A stretch of 64,000 bases of DNA from Lepidodermella squamata (Eukaryota > Gastrotricha): contig JBLDXI010000007.1 in NCBI GenBank assembly GCA_047495785.1, positions 4,588,001 to 4,652,000 on the forward strand. Reading direction: 5' to 3'. The notes beneath the pieces were generated by a model. The model did not search any database. It had not been told where the DNA came from and saw only the letters and a program-made list of their open reading frames with translations. The position numbers and the translations under genes were made by a program. Every line of letters starts with the position of its first letter. The stretch's first letter is position 1. Below are positions 32,644 through 45,627 of this stretch, piece by piece.

Positions 32644-33008
32644 TGTTCAGCAGCAGCAGTCGGGTATCAGTCGGGATAGGCACGAAGGCAAAGTTCGGCA
32701 GTCGCGGATTAATGCTAATTAGCTGATTAGCTGGCAGCAGACCTACTGCATAACACGCAGAGATTACCAGTTAGACAGTGAGTGTGATTGGAATAATTAC
32801 ACGCCACATGCGAATTCTTCTTCTTCTTCTTCCTCCTCTTAGCACCTTCAAGTCGCAAAGTTTATTAACGAATGACACCGCGAGCTAATAAAGATGATGC
32901 TCATCGCCTAGCTGACACTCTGATGCGACACTCGAAAGTGTGGAGCATAATGTAAAGCATATAAGTATAGGAGACATTAAGCAGCAGCACGCGAAGATGG
33001 CGATGATG
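32644..33008. other. Spacer between proteases 2 and 3
   Basis: Contains a (TTC)n run near 32816-32840 and the promoter side of protease 2. No gene. Confidence 0.4.
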
Positions 33009-35473
33009 TCAGGCGCGTGCTCGTGATGGCGATGCAGCGGCGGTGACGTTGCGGATCCAGAGCAGCACTTGGTCGGTGATGCGGGCGCCGACGCCGACGT
33101 TTTCGCCGCACTCGAGGCCCCAACTCGTCGCCGCAATGAGCGTCCACTTGGAGCCAGCCTGCGGCCCGAACGGCCGGTCGACGGTGGTCCACGGCCCGCC
33201 CGAGTCGCCCTGGCACTGGTCGCGCCCACCGCTGACGCTCGAGCAGATCATGAGGCTGGGGTCGAACACGGCGGTGGGCAGGCCCTGCGCCAGGTTTTCG
33301 ATGCACTGGTCGGCCGGCAGCAGTCGCCGCGGCAGCTTCTGCAGCACGTTCGGCGTGAACTTTTTGCTGCCCGGCGGCTCTTCATCCGCATCATCATCAT
33401 CATGAGCACCTTTCGCTTCTTGACCTTGATCTGCGTCATCCGCTGCTTGAGCTTTAGCTTGGGTTCGTGGTGCCATTGCAGCTAAACCACCACTACCACT
33501 GCCGCTGTCGCCGCCGCTTTGCTGCTTGCTGGCCTCGCCGATGCGGTCGATGGCGCGGTGAGCCTGCGTCTCGTCGGCGTGCTTCGCCGCCTTCGAGCCG
33601 CCCCACCCGCTCGTCATCACGATGCGGTTCGTGAAGTCCGCCACTGGCGAGCTCGGCAAACACACCGGACTGACGGTGCTGGTGAACTCTGTTAGAGGCT
33701 CTGCGCGTGCGAAACAAATTTAAAAGCGTGTTATTTTAGTGCACGCATGAGACACATTCGGTCGAAGCCCGATCGAAGCTGTGTGAACTTGCCGCTGTAT
33801 AATTGAAGCTGCTTTTGAATTCATCTGACCCAATGCATTATTGACGTGGCAGAAATATAAGCTTGGAAGGTTAAGCAATCTCCAGCGAAGCAACCCGGCT
33901 GAAACGAAGTATGTATCCGGTACACGTGTGTTAGCGGGCTTAGGACGCAAAGCAGTCAAAGCGGCAGAGGAGAGAGAGACATGTTCAAGTCATTCGAATA
34001 AGCCTTCCCTATGGTGTTTCTGCCATGATTAGAGGGTGAGAATCAAGTTCTTCCATGCACATGCATTCGCACACCATACTACATACATATCTGCTGATTA
34101 TATACTGACTCACCGTTGAGTTTGACGAGGGCGTAGTCGTACTTGCTGCCGCCGCCCCGCTCCAGCTCAGCGTACTGCGGGTGCACGAACACGTTGCGCG
34201 GATCGATCGATATCATGTGGCCACCACGTGTTTCTGCTCGCCGCTGCCTTCTATGATTGCCATCCTGATCGTGATCATCGGCGCCTGCCATGGCGGTGAG
34301 GCGCGTGTCGCCGACGAGCAGCTGCATGGCCTTGTAGCCGGCGAGGGAGAAGTCTTCGGAGAAGCAGTGCCCGGCCGTGAACAGCCACTCGCGGTCGATG
34401 AGAGACGCGCCGCAGTAGTTGCTCACCGTCGCCGACGTGAAGTTGGCGCGCGGCACGGCGACGAGTCGGCCCGATTGCGGGTCGCGCACCCGCGAGCCGG
34501 CGCACGCCTCGCACACCGTCATGAAGAGCACGGCCTGGTAGGGCAGCTCGCCCGGCTTGGCGTCGTGCCCGCCGATGATGCGGCCGGCGATGCGGAACGG
34601 GTCGTACGAGTCGCGGCTCGAGCCGTGGCCGCACAGCGCCGGGTCGAGCGAGTCCAGCGCGTAGCGGCGCGGCTTCAGCTTCGATGAGCTGCTGCTCGGA
34701 TGATTCGCCGACGCCGCCGATGACGACTTGCTGTTGCGGTCACTCCGGTCGATGACGACGAGTTCGTAGAACTTGCCGCTGCTTTTGCGGTGCTGTCTAC
34801 CAGCAGCAGCAGCAGCAGCTTTATTCTTGCTGCCGCCGCCTGGTGCCTTGCAATTCTTCGTCGTCGAAAAGTCCTGCACAAGCTTGCAAATGCCTTGACT
34901 GCCCGCCGATGTTGGCTGCTTAGAAAGCAACTTGCCTCTGCCACTGGTGGACGTGTTAACAGACGACGACGACGGCGGTGGGTGGACGACGACGAAGCCG
35001 ACGCAGGCGGACTGCTGCTCGCCCTTGTCGCCGCCGTTGTTCTGCAGGGCGCACTCGAGGTGGCAGTCAGCGATGCTGGAGCAGGAGGCGCAGGCAGCCC
35101 GGTACGCCGGTGTCACCGCCTTGTACCAGCACACGCCGCCGCCGCCGACTTCTCGGATGCGGGTGCCTTCGATGATCGCCATCGTCGGAGCATCACCACT
35201 GCTTTGTTTGCTCATCGGGCTTTTGCCTGGGTGTTTTTGCTTAGCATGCTGGTGATTGGGCGGGTGGCGATGATGGCGATTGGTGGTTTTCGCGGCGTCG
35301 GCTCCACTGATGAAGAAGCAGCAATGCGCGGCGAATAGCAGCAGCAGCAGCAGCACGGTGGCGAGAGCATCATCTATGCAGTAGCAGGTGCCTTTCAAGA
35401 AACGCCGCAGAATCATCATCGTTGTTGTTGTGTAACAAACACACCTACTGGTATAAAACAGACAAACAAACAT
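33009..35473 (-). CDS. PAN/apple-like domain trypsin-type serine protease (protease 3)
   Basis: Two exons: 35473-34114 and 33700-33009, 683 aa from the first ATG. An alternative ATG at 35419 lies closer to the hydrophobic segment ATVLLLLLLFAAHCCFF. The PAN-like Cys pattern (CASCSSIADCHLECAL, CVGFVVV) is followed by long Ser/Lys/His-rich disorder, the linker DSLDPALCG and the activation site R|IIGG. The triad is His369 (TAGHC), Asp446 (KYDYALV) and Ser620 (CQGDSGGPW), first-ATG numbering. Between TSGWGG and the conserved VLQKLPRRLL is an inserted low-complexity run (QQSGGDSGSGSGG, then Asp/Glu-rich). Compared with proteases 2, 5 and 6 the intron after the His box is missing, so introns were lost. 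Confidence 0.83.
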
Positions 35474-36443
35474 GCTGAACTACCTATATCAGTTATGTTA
35501 TATGTTGAGTTGACTGAAACTGAACTATTGAACATGATGTTTCGTTACCTACACAGCAAATGCCTAAATAATAGTAGTAGTAGAAATACATTATTTTCAT
35601 TCATAGCAGAACAGAGGCTGCTCCTGCTGCTCATCCTGCTAAGTATGACTGTTTGTCCGTCTGCCGGATAATCGTTAACGATAATGATAATGATGCATTT
35701 CGAAGTAGGCTGCCTTTATATGCCGCGCCTCCACCGATAATCTGCCTGCCTGCCTGCGAGCGCAGCTGATGCGTCGCATCGACGAAGGCTGTTTCCTAGC
35801 AAGCTAGCAAGCTAGCAAGCTTCTACGACCCCGACATCGCATCGCATCGCAGTTGAACAATTGGGGTAAAGAACCTTGCTATCAATAAACTTTGACTTTA
35901 CATTGATTACCGATCGGTGTATACGGGCTTGACGTGATAATAATATGGTGGTGGCTTGTTGCGAAGCATTCGTCATGCGCGAAAACGCGGGCATAGCGGG
36001 CAGCTCATCCGCCGCTCATGCGCTCATGCATAACCGATGATGAAACCCGCCATCGAACAGGCGAACAAACGTCACATGAAAATAGTTGACAATTTTATAC
36101 ATAGTACCTACGATGGAAATATAATGCATGTCAGCAGTAATCGACCGCAATTTCGAGATCTCGCATAGGTCGTCGCATTTCGGAGAACTCGGCCGGATTT
36201 TGTTTCATCTCATTTCTACTGAACATAATTCATCGATATTGGTATACGTGAGTAGTAGTACTATGTAACTAGTGTTGCATTGACGAAAGCAATTGACGAC
36301 ACACAGTGTCCGTAAAGTAAACTGATATGAACCCAATTAGGCAACAATTGGCGAATTTATTCCATTAGTAACGCTCAAGCACTCGACATAATCTCTTTTT
36401 TCTGTTTCTGCCGTACTTGTGCCGTCTGAAATTAGACGGCGGA
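35474..36443. other. Spacer between proteases 3 and 4
   Basis: No gene. Holds a short tandem AGCAAGCT near 35800-35820 and the promoter of protease 3. A GATAATGATAATGATG stretch lies near 35680. Confidence 0.4.
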
Positions 36444-39163
36444 CTACTCGTCGTCGTCGCCGCCGCCGCCGCTGGTGTTGGCGATGTTGGCGATGACGGT
36501 GGCGTCGATCCAGCGCAGCACGTCGGCGTTGATGCGCGCGCCGATGCCGACGCTCTGGCCGCACTCGGCGCCGAAACTCGTCACGCCGATGAGCGTCCAC
36601 TTGGAGCCGGCCTGAGCACCGAACGGCCGGTCCACCGTCGCCCATGGCCCGCCCGAGTCGCCCTGGCACTGGTCGCGGCCGCCGCTGACGCTCGAGCACA
36701 CCTGCGTGGCGTGGTCGTAGGCGATGCGGCTGCTGCTGCTGCCGTTCGCTGATGCTGGCACATCGGCGGCGATGCGCTCGAGGCACTGCTGCTCGCTGAA
36801 CAACTGCCGCACCAGCTTCTGCAGCACGTCTGGAAAGTGCAACTGCGGCTTAGCAGTAGTAGTAGTAGTAGCCGGCATCTTAGCAGCGGCAGGTGGTGGC
36901 GGAGGTGGTTGTTTTGAAGTCACCCGCCCGCCGTCACGGTTCGGTTTCTTCATCGCAGCAGCAGTTGCAGTGGCTTTTCCTGATGATGATGATGCATCGC
37001 CTACTGCTTCATCGTCGTCGTCGTCGTCGTCGTCGTCGTCCTGTTGACTGGCGTTGACTGCATCAGACCGTCGCTTCGGTTTCGCCTTGTTATTATTGTT
37101 GCTACTGCTATGGCCACTGCTATGTGACAGGTGGTGCATGACGAGCAGGCGGTCGACGACTTGGTTGTCGGCGCCGCGGTTGGGCGCATCCGACCGGCCC
37201 CAGCCCGTCATCACGGCGATGCGCCCAGCGTACTCATTCGCAGCAGCAGCAGCACCTGTCGTCGCTGCCTTGTTGCTCTTTTTCTTGTTCTTGTTGCCTC
37301 TAGTCTTAGCATGGTGATGTGCTGATGATGGTGGTGGTGAAGGCAAGCAGATGGGGCTCACCGTCGACGTGTACTCTGCGATCGGCTCTGCGTTGCACAC
37401 ACACACATACAAAAAAAGACAAAGGCTTAATTATCAGGTCCTAGCCATAAATAAAGATGCAGCATAAGTATTTGATGCGCGTAGTAAAAACGAAGCTGAG
37501 CGTGCGCACTGGTGCTGAGCACACCCGAGATAGCGTGGATGGCAAGCGCGGATGATGCGATTCGAAAGCGCGAAAGCTGCTCTTGCAGTGAAGAAACGAC
37601 ATAGTACACTACTGTTGTATGAAGGCGGTCATTACAGGTAATGCGATATGACTCGAACTGACCGGTGAGCTTGACAAGGGCAAAGTCGTACTTGATGTCG
37701 TCGCCGTTGAACTTGGGATGCACGAATATCTGAAACAATCGATTAAGAAGTGCGTCCCGAAGTCCCGAAGCGAGTCATGATGGACTTACATTGCTGCGGT
37801 CGATGCGCCGCAGTAAACTGCCATCATCATCAGCACTGGTAGGTTTCTTAGTCGTCGCCGCCACGGCCGTCTTCGTCTTGGTCTTCGTCTTGGTCATGAT
37901 GGCAGTGATAGCGACGGCGGTGGAGATGCGCGTGGCGCCTAGCAACGCGACGACGCTGACGTTGCGCGCCTGCTTGAACGGCGGCAGGCCGACGCAGTGG
38001 CCGGCGGTGAGCAGCCATCGCCGGTCGATCAGCGCCGCGCCGCACCCTTCCGAATGCCAACTGCTGCTAGGGCCATCATCGCCACGCCTGCTGCTGCTCT
38101 TCTTCTTCTTCTTCATCTTCTTCTTGGCAGCATCATCATCATCGTCTTCGTCGTCGTCGTCGTCTTCATCATCATCGCCGCCATCGCCATCAGCGTCTGA
38201 CTGCTGCGATGGCGGCTGCTGTTTCTCGTAGCTGATGGAGAGGAGGACCTGGTACGGGAACTCGCCGGGGCGCGCGTCGACGCCACCGAGCATGCGCCCC
38301 GTCAGCCGGAACGGGTCGAAGGCGTCGCGGCTCGAGCCACGGCCGCACACCTCGGCGTCGTACGCGTCCAGGATCGCCATCGCACTACGATGATGAGCAT
38401 GCTTAGCATGCCTGCCATGCTTCTTCTTCTTCTTCTGCTGCTGGTTTCGCCCTTTGCTTTTGCTTTTGCTGCTACTGCTCGCATGATGGTGATGATGACC
38501 AGTCGTCACCACCGCCGCCGCTACTAGTTTGTACATGCTTGTCAGTGCCGCCGCCGCCACCTTGCTGTTGTCCTTATTGGCTGTTTTCGACGACGACGAC
38601 GACGACGAGCAGGCTGGTGAGAAGTTGCTGACCAAAGTGCAAGAAACGAAGCTGCTGCCGTTGCTGCTGCTGCTGCTGCTCAATGCCGCGTGATCAACAG
38701 CGAAACCAACGCACCGTTGTTGTTTGCTGGTGGGCTTGTGCTTCGCCGCCTGTGCTTCGCCTTCATGGCTGTTCATGGCTGCGCACTCGACGAAGCAGTC
38801 GACTTCGTTCATGCACCGAACGCACTTTCCGCTGCTGCTGCTGCGTGTGCTTGTGCCACCTTGCTTCTGCTTAGTAGCATTAGTATCGACTGCTGCTGCT
38901 GCTGCTGCGGGCTCGAAGGTGCACACTGCTGCCGATGCGGATGCGGATGCGGATGATGGGTAGAGCCTGATGACTCGATTGCCGTCGATGGTTGCATTCA
39001 ACACCAATGATGATGATAATGGTGGCCGATGAGTAGCCGCAGCTGTAGCAGCAGCAGAATGAGCGCATGTCCATAGCAGGCTCATCATCATCGTCATCGC
39101 CATCGTCATCATGGCGATGACGAATGATGATGACGAATTCATCATCAGCATTTTATTTCTCAC
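36444..39163 (-). CDS. PAN/apple-like domain trypsin-type serine protease with extensive homopolymer tracts (protease 4)
   Basis: Three exons: 39163-37790, 37729-37663, 37387-36444, in frame for 794 aa, the longest of the six. The Met-rich N-terminus with MSLLWTCAHSAAA probably acts as signal. The PAN-like Cys module (CVRCMNEVDCFVECAA, CVGFAV) is followed by Ser, Lys and His runs. The linker is DAYDAEVCG and the activation site R|MLGG. A 70-residue Asp/Lys-rich insertion interrupts the first beta-barrel before CGAALIDRRWLLTAGHC. The triad is His389, Asp473 and Ser725. The Trp215 equivalent is Phe (TSFGAE). A further insert with a ten-residue Asp run, Pro runs and Thr runs lies between the barrels. 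The coding trinucleotide runs (GAC, AGC, CAG-type) suggest replication slippage; the structural core remains intact. Confidence 0.82.
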
Positions 39164-40239
39164 TCGCAGCTCACTCGTTGTTATGGAGGCAATAGCAGTG
39201 CTGATATAAGTGAATTAACACAGGTGTACCTATTATGCGATGCGAGGATGCGATGATTTCTAAAAATCAATACGGTAACACAACAAATGCATTATATCGA
39301 TACATGATTTATACGTTGCAAACGCCTTGTTATTATTTGCATCCGCATACTATATGGATGGATAGCGCACGGCTATTACTACTACTACTACTACTACTAG
39401 TAGGACTACCAGGACTACTAGGAATGCACTTCGTAGCTGATTTTGGCTGATCGCGCCTACCGATGCGTGTACCGATTTGCCACCGCCGATTTGCCTGCTG
39501 CGAAGTACAGGGGTGCTAGGGTGTCATCGCGACTCCCCAGCAGTAGCTCCGGGACTCCAAACAGAGAACGGAGGCTAGACAATCCACAAGGAAGGGGAGT
39601 GGGTAGGTTTGGTTTCTTTGGTTTCTTCGGCTGGGTGCTAGAAACTTGCTAGAAACACCACCTCATCTCCCGGATACTACTTATTCGCACACTGCTGCTG
39701 CTGCTGTCAACCCTTAAAACTCGCGTTGTGTAAGCTACTATAGACCAAGTACTACAAAAAAAGAATTAGCGTAAGCGCAGTCGGGTCGCATCATTGCAGT
39801 CGGGCGCGAATAGGCAGATAGATGGATGATGCGCTAATACATAGGTGGGTATCTATCGCAAAAAAATCACGCCCGATGGCCGGATGACTGACTGACCGTG
39901 TAATTAATTGGTAGGCTCACCTTATACCTCTGCTGTCAGGAGTTTATAGATACTCAGTGACTCATCATCAGTGACTACCCTACTTAGTACTTTGTAAGCT
40001 ACTGTTCAGCCTGTTGCTGGCTGGCTGGCTGCACGTGCAATCATAATTTTAATAATCACTAAGAATTAAGAAGACTGAGACGCAGTCTGAGACGGTATTA
40101 AGCGATCACATTTTTTATTACGACGGCTCAATACTTGTTAGTTTTCGTTAATTTCATCTTCTGCTACTTCGATCAGTAATTAACACGGGTGGCTCAAGTT
40201 GCCGGTGGTGGTGGTGCGACTGCTGCATCATGGTTATTG
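39164..40239. other. Spacer between proteases 4 and 5
   Basis: No gene. (CTA)n run at about 39375-39400. Promoter side of protease 4. Confidence 0.4.
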
Positions 40240-42444
40240 CTACTTCGTCTTCTTCTTCTGCTGCTGCTGCTTATCCTTTATTTTAGCAACCACCTTCTGT
40301 TGCTGCTTGATCATTTTGCCATTTGCTGATGATGATGATGATGATTTCGACTGCCGTCCGCTGCCGATGTTGTTGGCGTTGGCGTTGGCGTCGCTATTTC
40401 CTTCTGTTTCGTCTGTATTTTGCTGCTGCTGCTGGCTGTTGTTGTCATCAGCTGACGATGCCGGCGGTTCACTCACCTCCGGCTCAACAGTCGTAGCCAA
40501 AGTCGTAGTCTCTGCAGTAGTAGTAGTAGTAGTAGTTGTCGTAGCCGACGCCTTATTGTTATTGTTGCCAGCAGCCGCAGTAATAGCAGTAGCCGCTGCT
40601 GCTGTAGTGCGGCGGATCCAGTCGAGCGTGTCGTTGGAGATGCGCGCGCCCACGCCCACGCCGGTGCCGCACGCCATCGAGCCCCAACTCGTCGCCGCTA
40701 TGAGTGTCCATTTCGAGCCGGCTCGATCGCCGAACGGCCGGTCGACGACCACCCACGGCCCGCCCGAGTCGCCCTGGCACTGGTCGCGGCCGCCGGCCCC
40801 GCTCGAGCAGATCATCAGCTCGCGGTCGATGCCGTTGATCTGCTCGTCGCAGTCCGCCGCCGAGATGATGCGCCGCGGCACCCACTGCTGCACGTCCGGG
40901 ATGTTGCTCATCAACTGCATAATGCATAATTAAAATGACAAAACTGTGAGTGAGAGTTGAATGAATCATCAAAAAAATCAAAGACAAAACAACGATTGAA
41001 AGCAATGGGTAATTATTTGCGGTGGTATTAACGCTATGAATGCTGTTGCGGTTACCTTTTGGCGGTTCGGCAGCGACGTGAGACCACGGCCGCGGCCGAC
41101 GGGCTGCGCGGCGACGACGCGGTCGAGGTCTTCGAGCGTGAGGTTCGAGTGGCGCGTCTCCGGCGACACGCCCCACCCCACCATGAGCGCCACCCGGTTC
41201 TCGTACGTGTTCGCCGACGCGACGCCCAACGGCAGGCACACCGGCCGCACGTACGCGCTGTACTTGCCGATCGGAGCTATCGCATATAAGACATATCAAG
41301 TAAGTAGATACATAGATACCTGATACACCTGGTAGAACTTACGGTCGAGACGCACGAGCGCAAAGTCGTAGTGGAACTTGGTGATGTCGAAGCGCGGGTG
41401 CACGAACACGTTGCGCGACAGGTCGTTGGCGCTGCGCACGGCTCGCACGATCTGGAAGTTGTCGGCGCCGACCAGCCGGAACCGCCCGATCGACACGTTC
41501 ACCGCCAGCTCTTTGCCATTCATCATACTGCGTAACAAAAACAGAGTATGAGATGATAGATGAAAGACGATGAGAGGAAACTCCCGAACTCACTCGGGGC
41601 CGAAGCAGTGGCCGGCGGTGAGCACCCAGCGGCGGTCGATGAGCGAGCCGCCGCACATGCTGTGCTGAACCTTGCCATCCGGCGACGGCGACTTCCACGT
41701 GTACGTGAGAAGGACCTGGAACGGGAACTCGCCCTTCTCGGCGTCGGCGCCCGTGACGATGCGCCCGCGCACCCGGAAGTGGTCCCACGAGTCGCGCCTC
41801 GACCCGGCTCCGCATTCCGCCGGGTTGAACGCGTCCAGCACCGCATCACCAGCACCGCCATTTCTCGCTTTCTTAGCATCATCATCATCATCACTGCCTT
41901 TGTTGCTGCTTGACGACGAAGATGAAGATGAAGATGGGCGCGCTTCAACCGCCACTTTGCGATAGTACGCCGATGACGATAACCCAGTCGATGATGAGGC
42001 TGACCTTTTAGCTGTTTCGTTGCACGGCGTGAAAGCGGCCGCCAACAGGCACGACGTCGCATTGCCACTGCCATCCGCATCGGTGAGCAGGACAAATCCG
42101 ACGCATTGCTGCTGCTTGTTGCCTTGTTCAGTTGCGGCGTCGGCGCTGCGGGCGTGCATGACGCACTCGACGGCGCAGTCGGTGAACGTGGCGCAGCGCA
42201 CGCAGGCGGCGCGGTACGCCGGCGTCACCGCCACGTGCCCGCACACGTCCGCACCGTCGGCCGCCACGAACCGCCAGTCGTCGAGCACGCGGTCGCTGCC
42301 ACCACCACCACTCGTGCCAGCACCATGTTGTCGCAAATCGTTGACTAGCTGGCCAGCCTCGACGATCACTGCCGCCCATGTGACCATGACGACGACGACG
42401 ACTAGAGTCATCGGTGAATAGGTTATACCACGCCGAGTATTCAT
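40240..42444 (-). CDS. PAN/apple-like domain trypsin-type serine protease with polar C-terminal tail (protease 5)
   Basis: Four exons: 42444-41594, 41527-41343, 41276-41056, 40914-40240, in frame for 643 aa. The hydrophobic signal is [18 protein letters not shown] (about 14-31). The PAN-like pattern is [16 protein letters not shown] with CVGFVLL. The linker is DAFNPAECG and the activation site R|IVTG. The triad is His279, Asp338 (HYDFALV) and Ser469 (CQGDSGGPW). An extra intron (40915-41055) splits the inter-barrel region. After the last helix (WIRRTTA) an added tail of about 110 residues runs through Asn, Thr, Ser/Asp and Gln repeats and ends in a Lys-rich cluster (QQQQKKKTK). Proteases 2, 3, 4 and 6 end close to this point. 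The tail may be disordered or serve attachment. Confidence 0.84.
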
Positions 42445-43447
42445 TTTCGTTGCTATCGTTCAAATACCTACTACCGTCTGGCTGTGGAGCTGTGGCTCTA
42501 TCGCGCTTCACAACACTGAAGCAGCTGTGAAGCAGCCCACGATCATGCGAATAATAATTGTTATTCACCCGCCGGGAATTTCTTCACTCATCAACGACAT
42601 ACAGCCGTGGGTGGACCACCCAGTAGACTCGTTGCTCGCCGCCGCCGCCGTTCTCGTTGGAAATCGAATCACGTCTTTTCGACACTACTCGGCGGATAAT
42701 CAGCTCATCGTTTATCGACATTCTTCTCACCTACTAAACAGGATTACGCAGTTGAAGACCGACATTTCACGTAAAATAAGTTGATTTGCGAAGACTTTGA
42801 TACCATAGCATAGTATAGTATAGTATAATACTATACTCAACAAAATTAAAGATCAGCGTAGTATTTGTCATCGGAACTGTACGCAATCATTCGAAATGCG
42901 AGATTTGAAACAACATAAACGAGGCTTGCCGGCATCGCTCGCTCGATCGTAATGTTATCAGTTTTCGCCTTCTTGCGCGAAGAACGGGACATTTAGGTGC
43001 TAAAATAGGCGCAACTTTGGGGCAGCTACTGTTTCTTGATGATGAGCATCAAAGCGAGATAGATTCTTAGATCGTCGCTGGAATGAGCTCGCTCATCCAA
43101 CAAGTTGTTCAGTGGTCATTTCATACGAAAAATCTCGTACTCAAATCGACTCATCAAAAATAGTTGCTTCTTTGTTAGTTTGAAAGTACGCTTTTCCACT
43201 GTCGGTTATAACTCAAAACAATTAGTCGCAGACGGAAAAGAGTCCCATTTCTAAAGACTGTTCTAAAGCCGGGAATAACGGGGCTGGGGAAATGTGAAAT
43301 TTATGGTACTATACAAAGAAGAACACACACGTCGAACGTAATATCGCTTTTATTAGCTAGCAGTGACAACGCAGGTGTGCAACATTGCGGATGACGCCAT
43401 CGTAGTAGGAACGCAGAATAACGCAGAAGCCGAACCACGCGATGCGC
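42445..43447. other. Spacer between proteases 5 and 6
   Basis: No gene. An imperfect palindromic TATAGTATAG run near 42805-42835. Promoter side of protease 5. Confidence 0.4.
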
Positions 43448-45627
43448 TTAGTCGCGCGAGCGCATGCGGCTGTGCTTGGCCGTGACGTCGCGGATCCAGC
43501 GCAGGATGTCGCCGGTGATGCGCGCGCCCACGCCCACGCCCTTGCCGCAGTCGCCGCCCCAGCTCGTCACCGCGATCAGCGTCCATTTCGAGCCGACCTG
43601 AGCGCCGAACGGCCGATCCACCGTCGCCCATGGCCCGCCCGAGTCGCCCTGGCACTGGTCGCGGCCGCCCGACCGGCTCGAGCAGACCATGACCGGCGGC
43701 TGGAAGTTCTTGATGCGGTCGACGCACTCGTCGCTGGTGAGCAGCCGTCGCGGCAGCTTCTGCAACACATCGGGCAGGTAGACGGGCGGCGGCGTGGCGG
43801 CGGAGTGGCTGCGCGACAGGCCCTCAAGGCCGGTGCGGTCGAAGATCACCGTCAGGTCCTTCGCCGTGATGTTGGAGTGGCGGCGCGAGTGCGACACGCC
43901 CCAGCCCGTCGTCACTACGACGCGGTTCGAGAAGTCGGCGACCGGCTCCGACGGCAGGCAGATCGGCGCCACCGTGTCCGAGTACGAGCGCAGAGGGGCT
44001 GTTCAACAGCAAGATGAAAGATGAAATCAGCATTATAATCATATTGCATAAAAACTTACTCTTGAGGCGGACGAGGGCAAAGTCGTTGCTGAAGGTGCGG
44101 GCGTTGTACTTCGGGTTCACGAAGATGTTGGACGCCTGCGCCGCGCTGTAGTTGTCCTCGAGGGTGACCACCTCGAAGATGTCCGCAGACAGCAGTTTGT
44201 GCCGGCCCAGCGACCCGCGGATCAGCAAGTCCTTCGCCTCGCGCACTCTACAGTAGAACAGTAGTATATACAACACATCAGGGTTAGAGAGATGCCGAAC
44301 GCATCATCGTCTTACGCGGGTGGGAAGCAGTGGGCGGCGGTGAGGATCCACTCGCGGTCGATGATCGCCCCGCCGCACATGTTGCTCTCCGAGTCCGTGT
44401 CGTCCTTCCTGCAAGGCAAAATAAGGCGGTGGTTTGAGAATGCAGTGGGCTTAGTATGCAATTACAACATACGTGAACTGAATGGCGATGAGGACCTGGT
44501 AAGGGAACTCGCCCTTGACGGCGTCGGCGCCCCTGATGATGCGCCCCTGCAGCATGAACGGGTCGAAGTGCGAGCGCAGCAGGCCGGCGCCGCACACGCG
44601 CGGGTCGAACGCGTCGATGCTGCGCCTCGCCTGGTTGTTCGTGGGTGCCTGCTGTTGCGGGGGACGGCGGTAAGCCTGACGACCGCCCACGCCACCACCA
44701 CCGCCACCATCACCACTATTCGGTTGCTCTTCGTTGTTGTTGTCTTTGTTAGCATCCTGCTCAGCCGTGGCATCAGTGCCTTCTCGTTGTTGTTGTTGTT
44801 GCTGTTCCGGCTGTTGTTGGAGGGTTCTCCTTCGGCGGCGCCGGTCGTTGCGCCGGTCGTTGCGCAGATGCCCGTAGCCGCCTGACTGTGGCGCGGCGCC
44901 GACGTCGTCGCTGATAGGCACCATGCGGTAGTAGGTCTTGTAGAGGCCGCCGCCGACGCCGTTGCCCCGCTGCTGGCGGCGCATGCGCAGTTCCCGCTGC
45001 GTGCACGGCGTCAACGTGGCGGCGAGCTGGCACGATTTGAAGCCGCCTTGATCACCCTTATTGCCACCAGCACCTTGCCGTCTGCGATGATGGCCCTGCT
45101 GCTGCCGGGTGGTGACTAGTTGGAAGCCGACGCAGCGGCGGAACTGGCGGGCGCCGGCGGTGTTGCCATCGTCGTCGTCGGGCGCGTGCAGCGAGCACTC
45201 GATGGCGCAGTCGATGGCGTGCTCGCACGACGGGCAGTCGGACCGAGACGAGACGGGCCCCCGCGCCGCCGCCGCCACCGATGCCGACGAACACACGCGC
45301 TCGTCCTCCTCGAACGCCACGCCTGTCAGTCGCGATCAATCAGCAATCATAATTATTAAGCTTATGATAATTCGGAGTGAACTAACCGTTGACTACAATT
45401 TGATTCACCTTGAATTGACTGCTCGGCGGTGCCAGCAACAGCAGAGCCACCAGTATTAGGCTAACAATAGGAGAGAGAGCCGGTGATGCTGGACGGGCAG
45501 CATGGCCGTGTCGCCGTAGTTGATGCCGTTGCAGAAGAACCGTGATCATAGTATTATCCAAGCAGTAGTAGTAGTACATGAATATTATCACGGCGGCGGT
45601 AACACATGCTGCTGCCGACGAAGCCAA
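43448..45627 (-). CDS. PAN/apple-like domain trypsin-type serine protease (protease 6)
   Basis: Five exons: 45627-45387, 45322-44473, 44408-44316, 44247-44060, 43998-43448, in frame for 640 aa. The start may instead be the ATG at 45549. The hydrophobic segment SPIVSLILVALLLLAPP is signal or anchor, up to 60 residues in. The PAN-like pattern is CPSCEHAIDCAIECSL with CVGFQLV. A Gln/Asn/Gly-rich disordered stretch leads to DAFDPRVCG and the activation site R|IIRG. The triad is His390 (TAAHC), Asp450 (SNDFALV) and Ser577 (CQGDSGGPW). Trp215 is kept (TSWGG). The intron before CGGAIIDREW is shared with protease 1 only. Confidence 0.84.

Noticed and set aside
31880-32683. Arg/His-rich minus-strand frame overlapping protease 2 exon 1
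   Set aside because: A different frame of the same strand as a well supported exon; composition reflects frame-shifted GC-rich codons.
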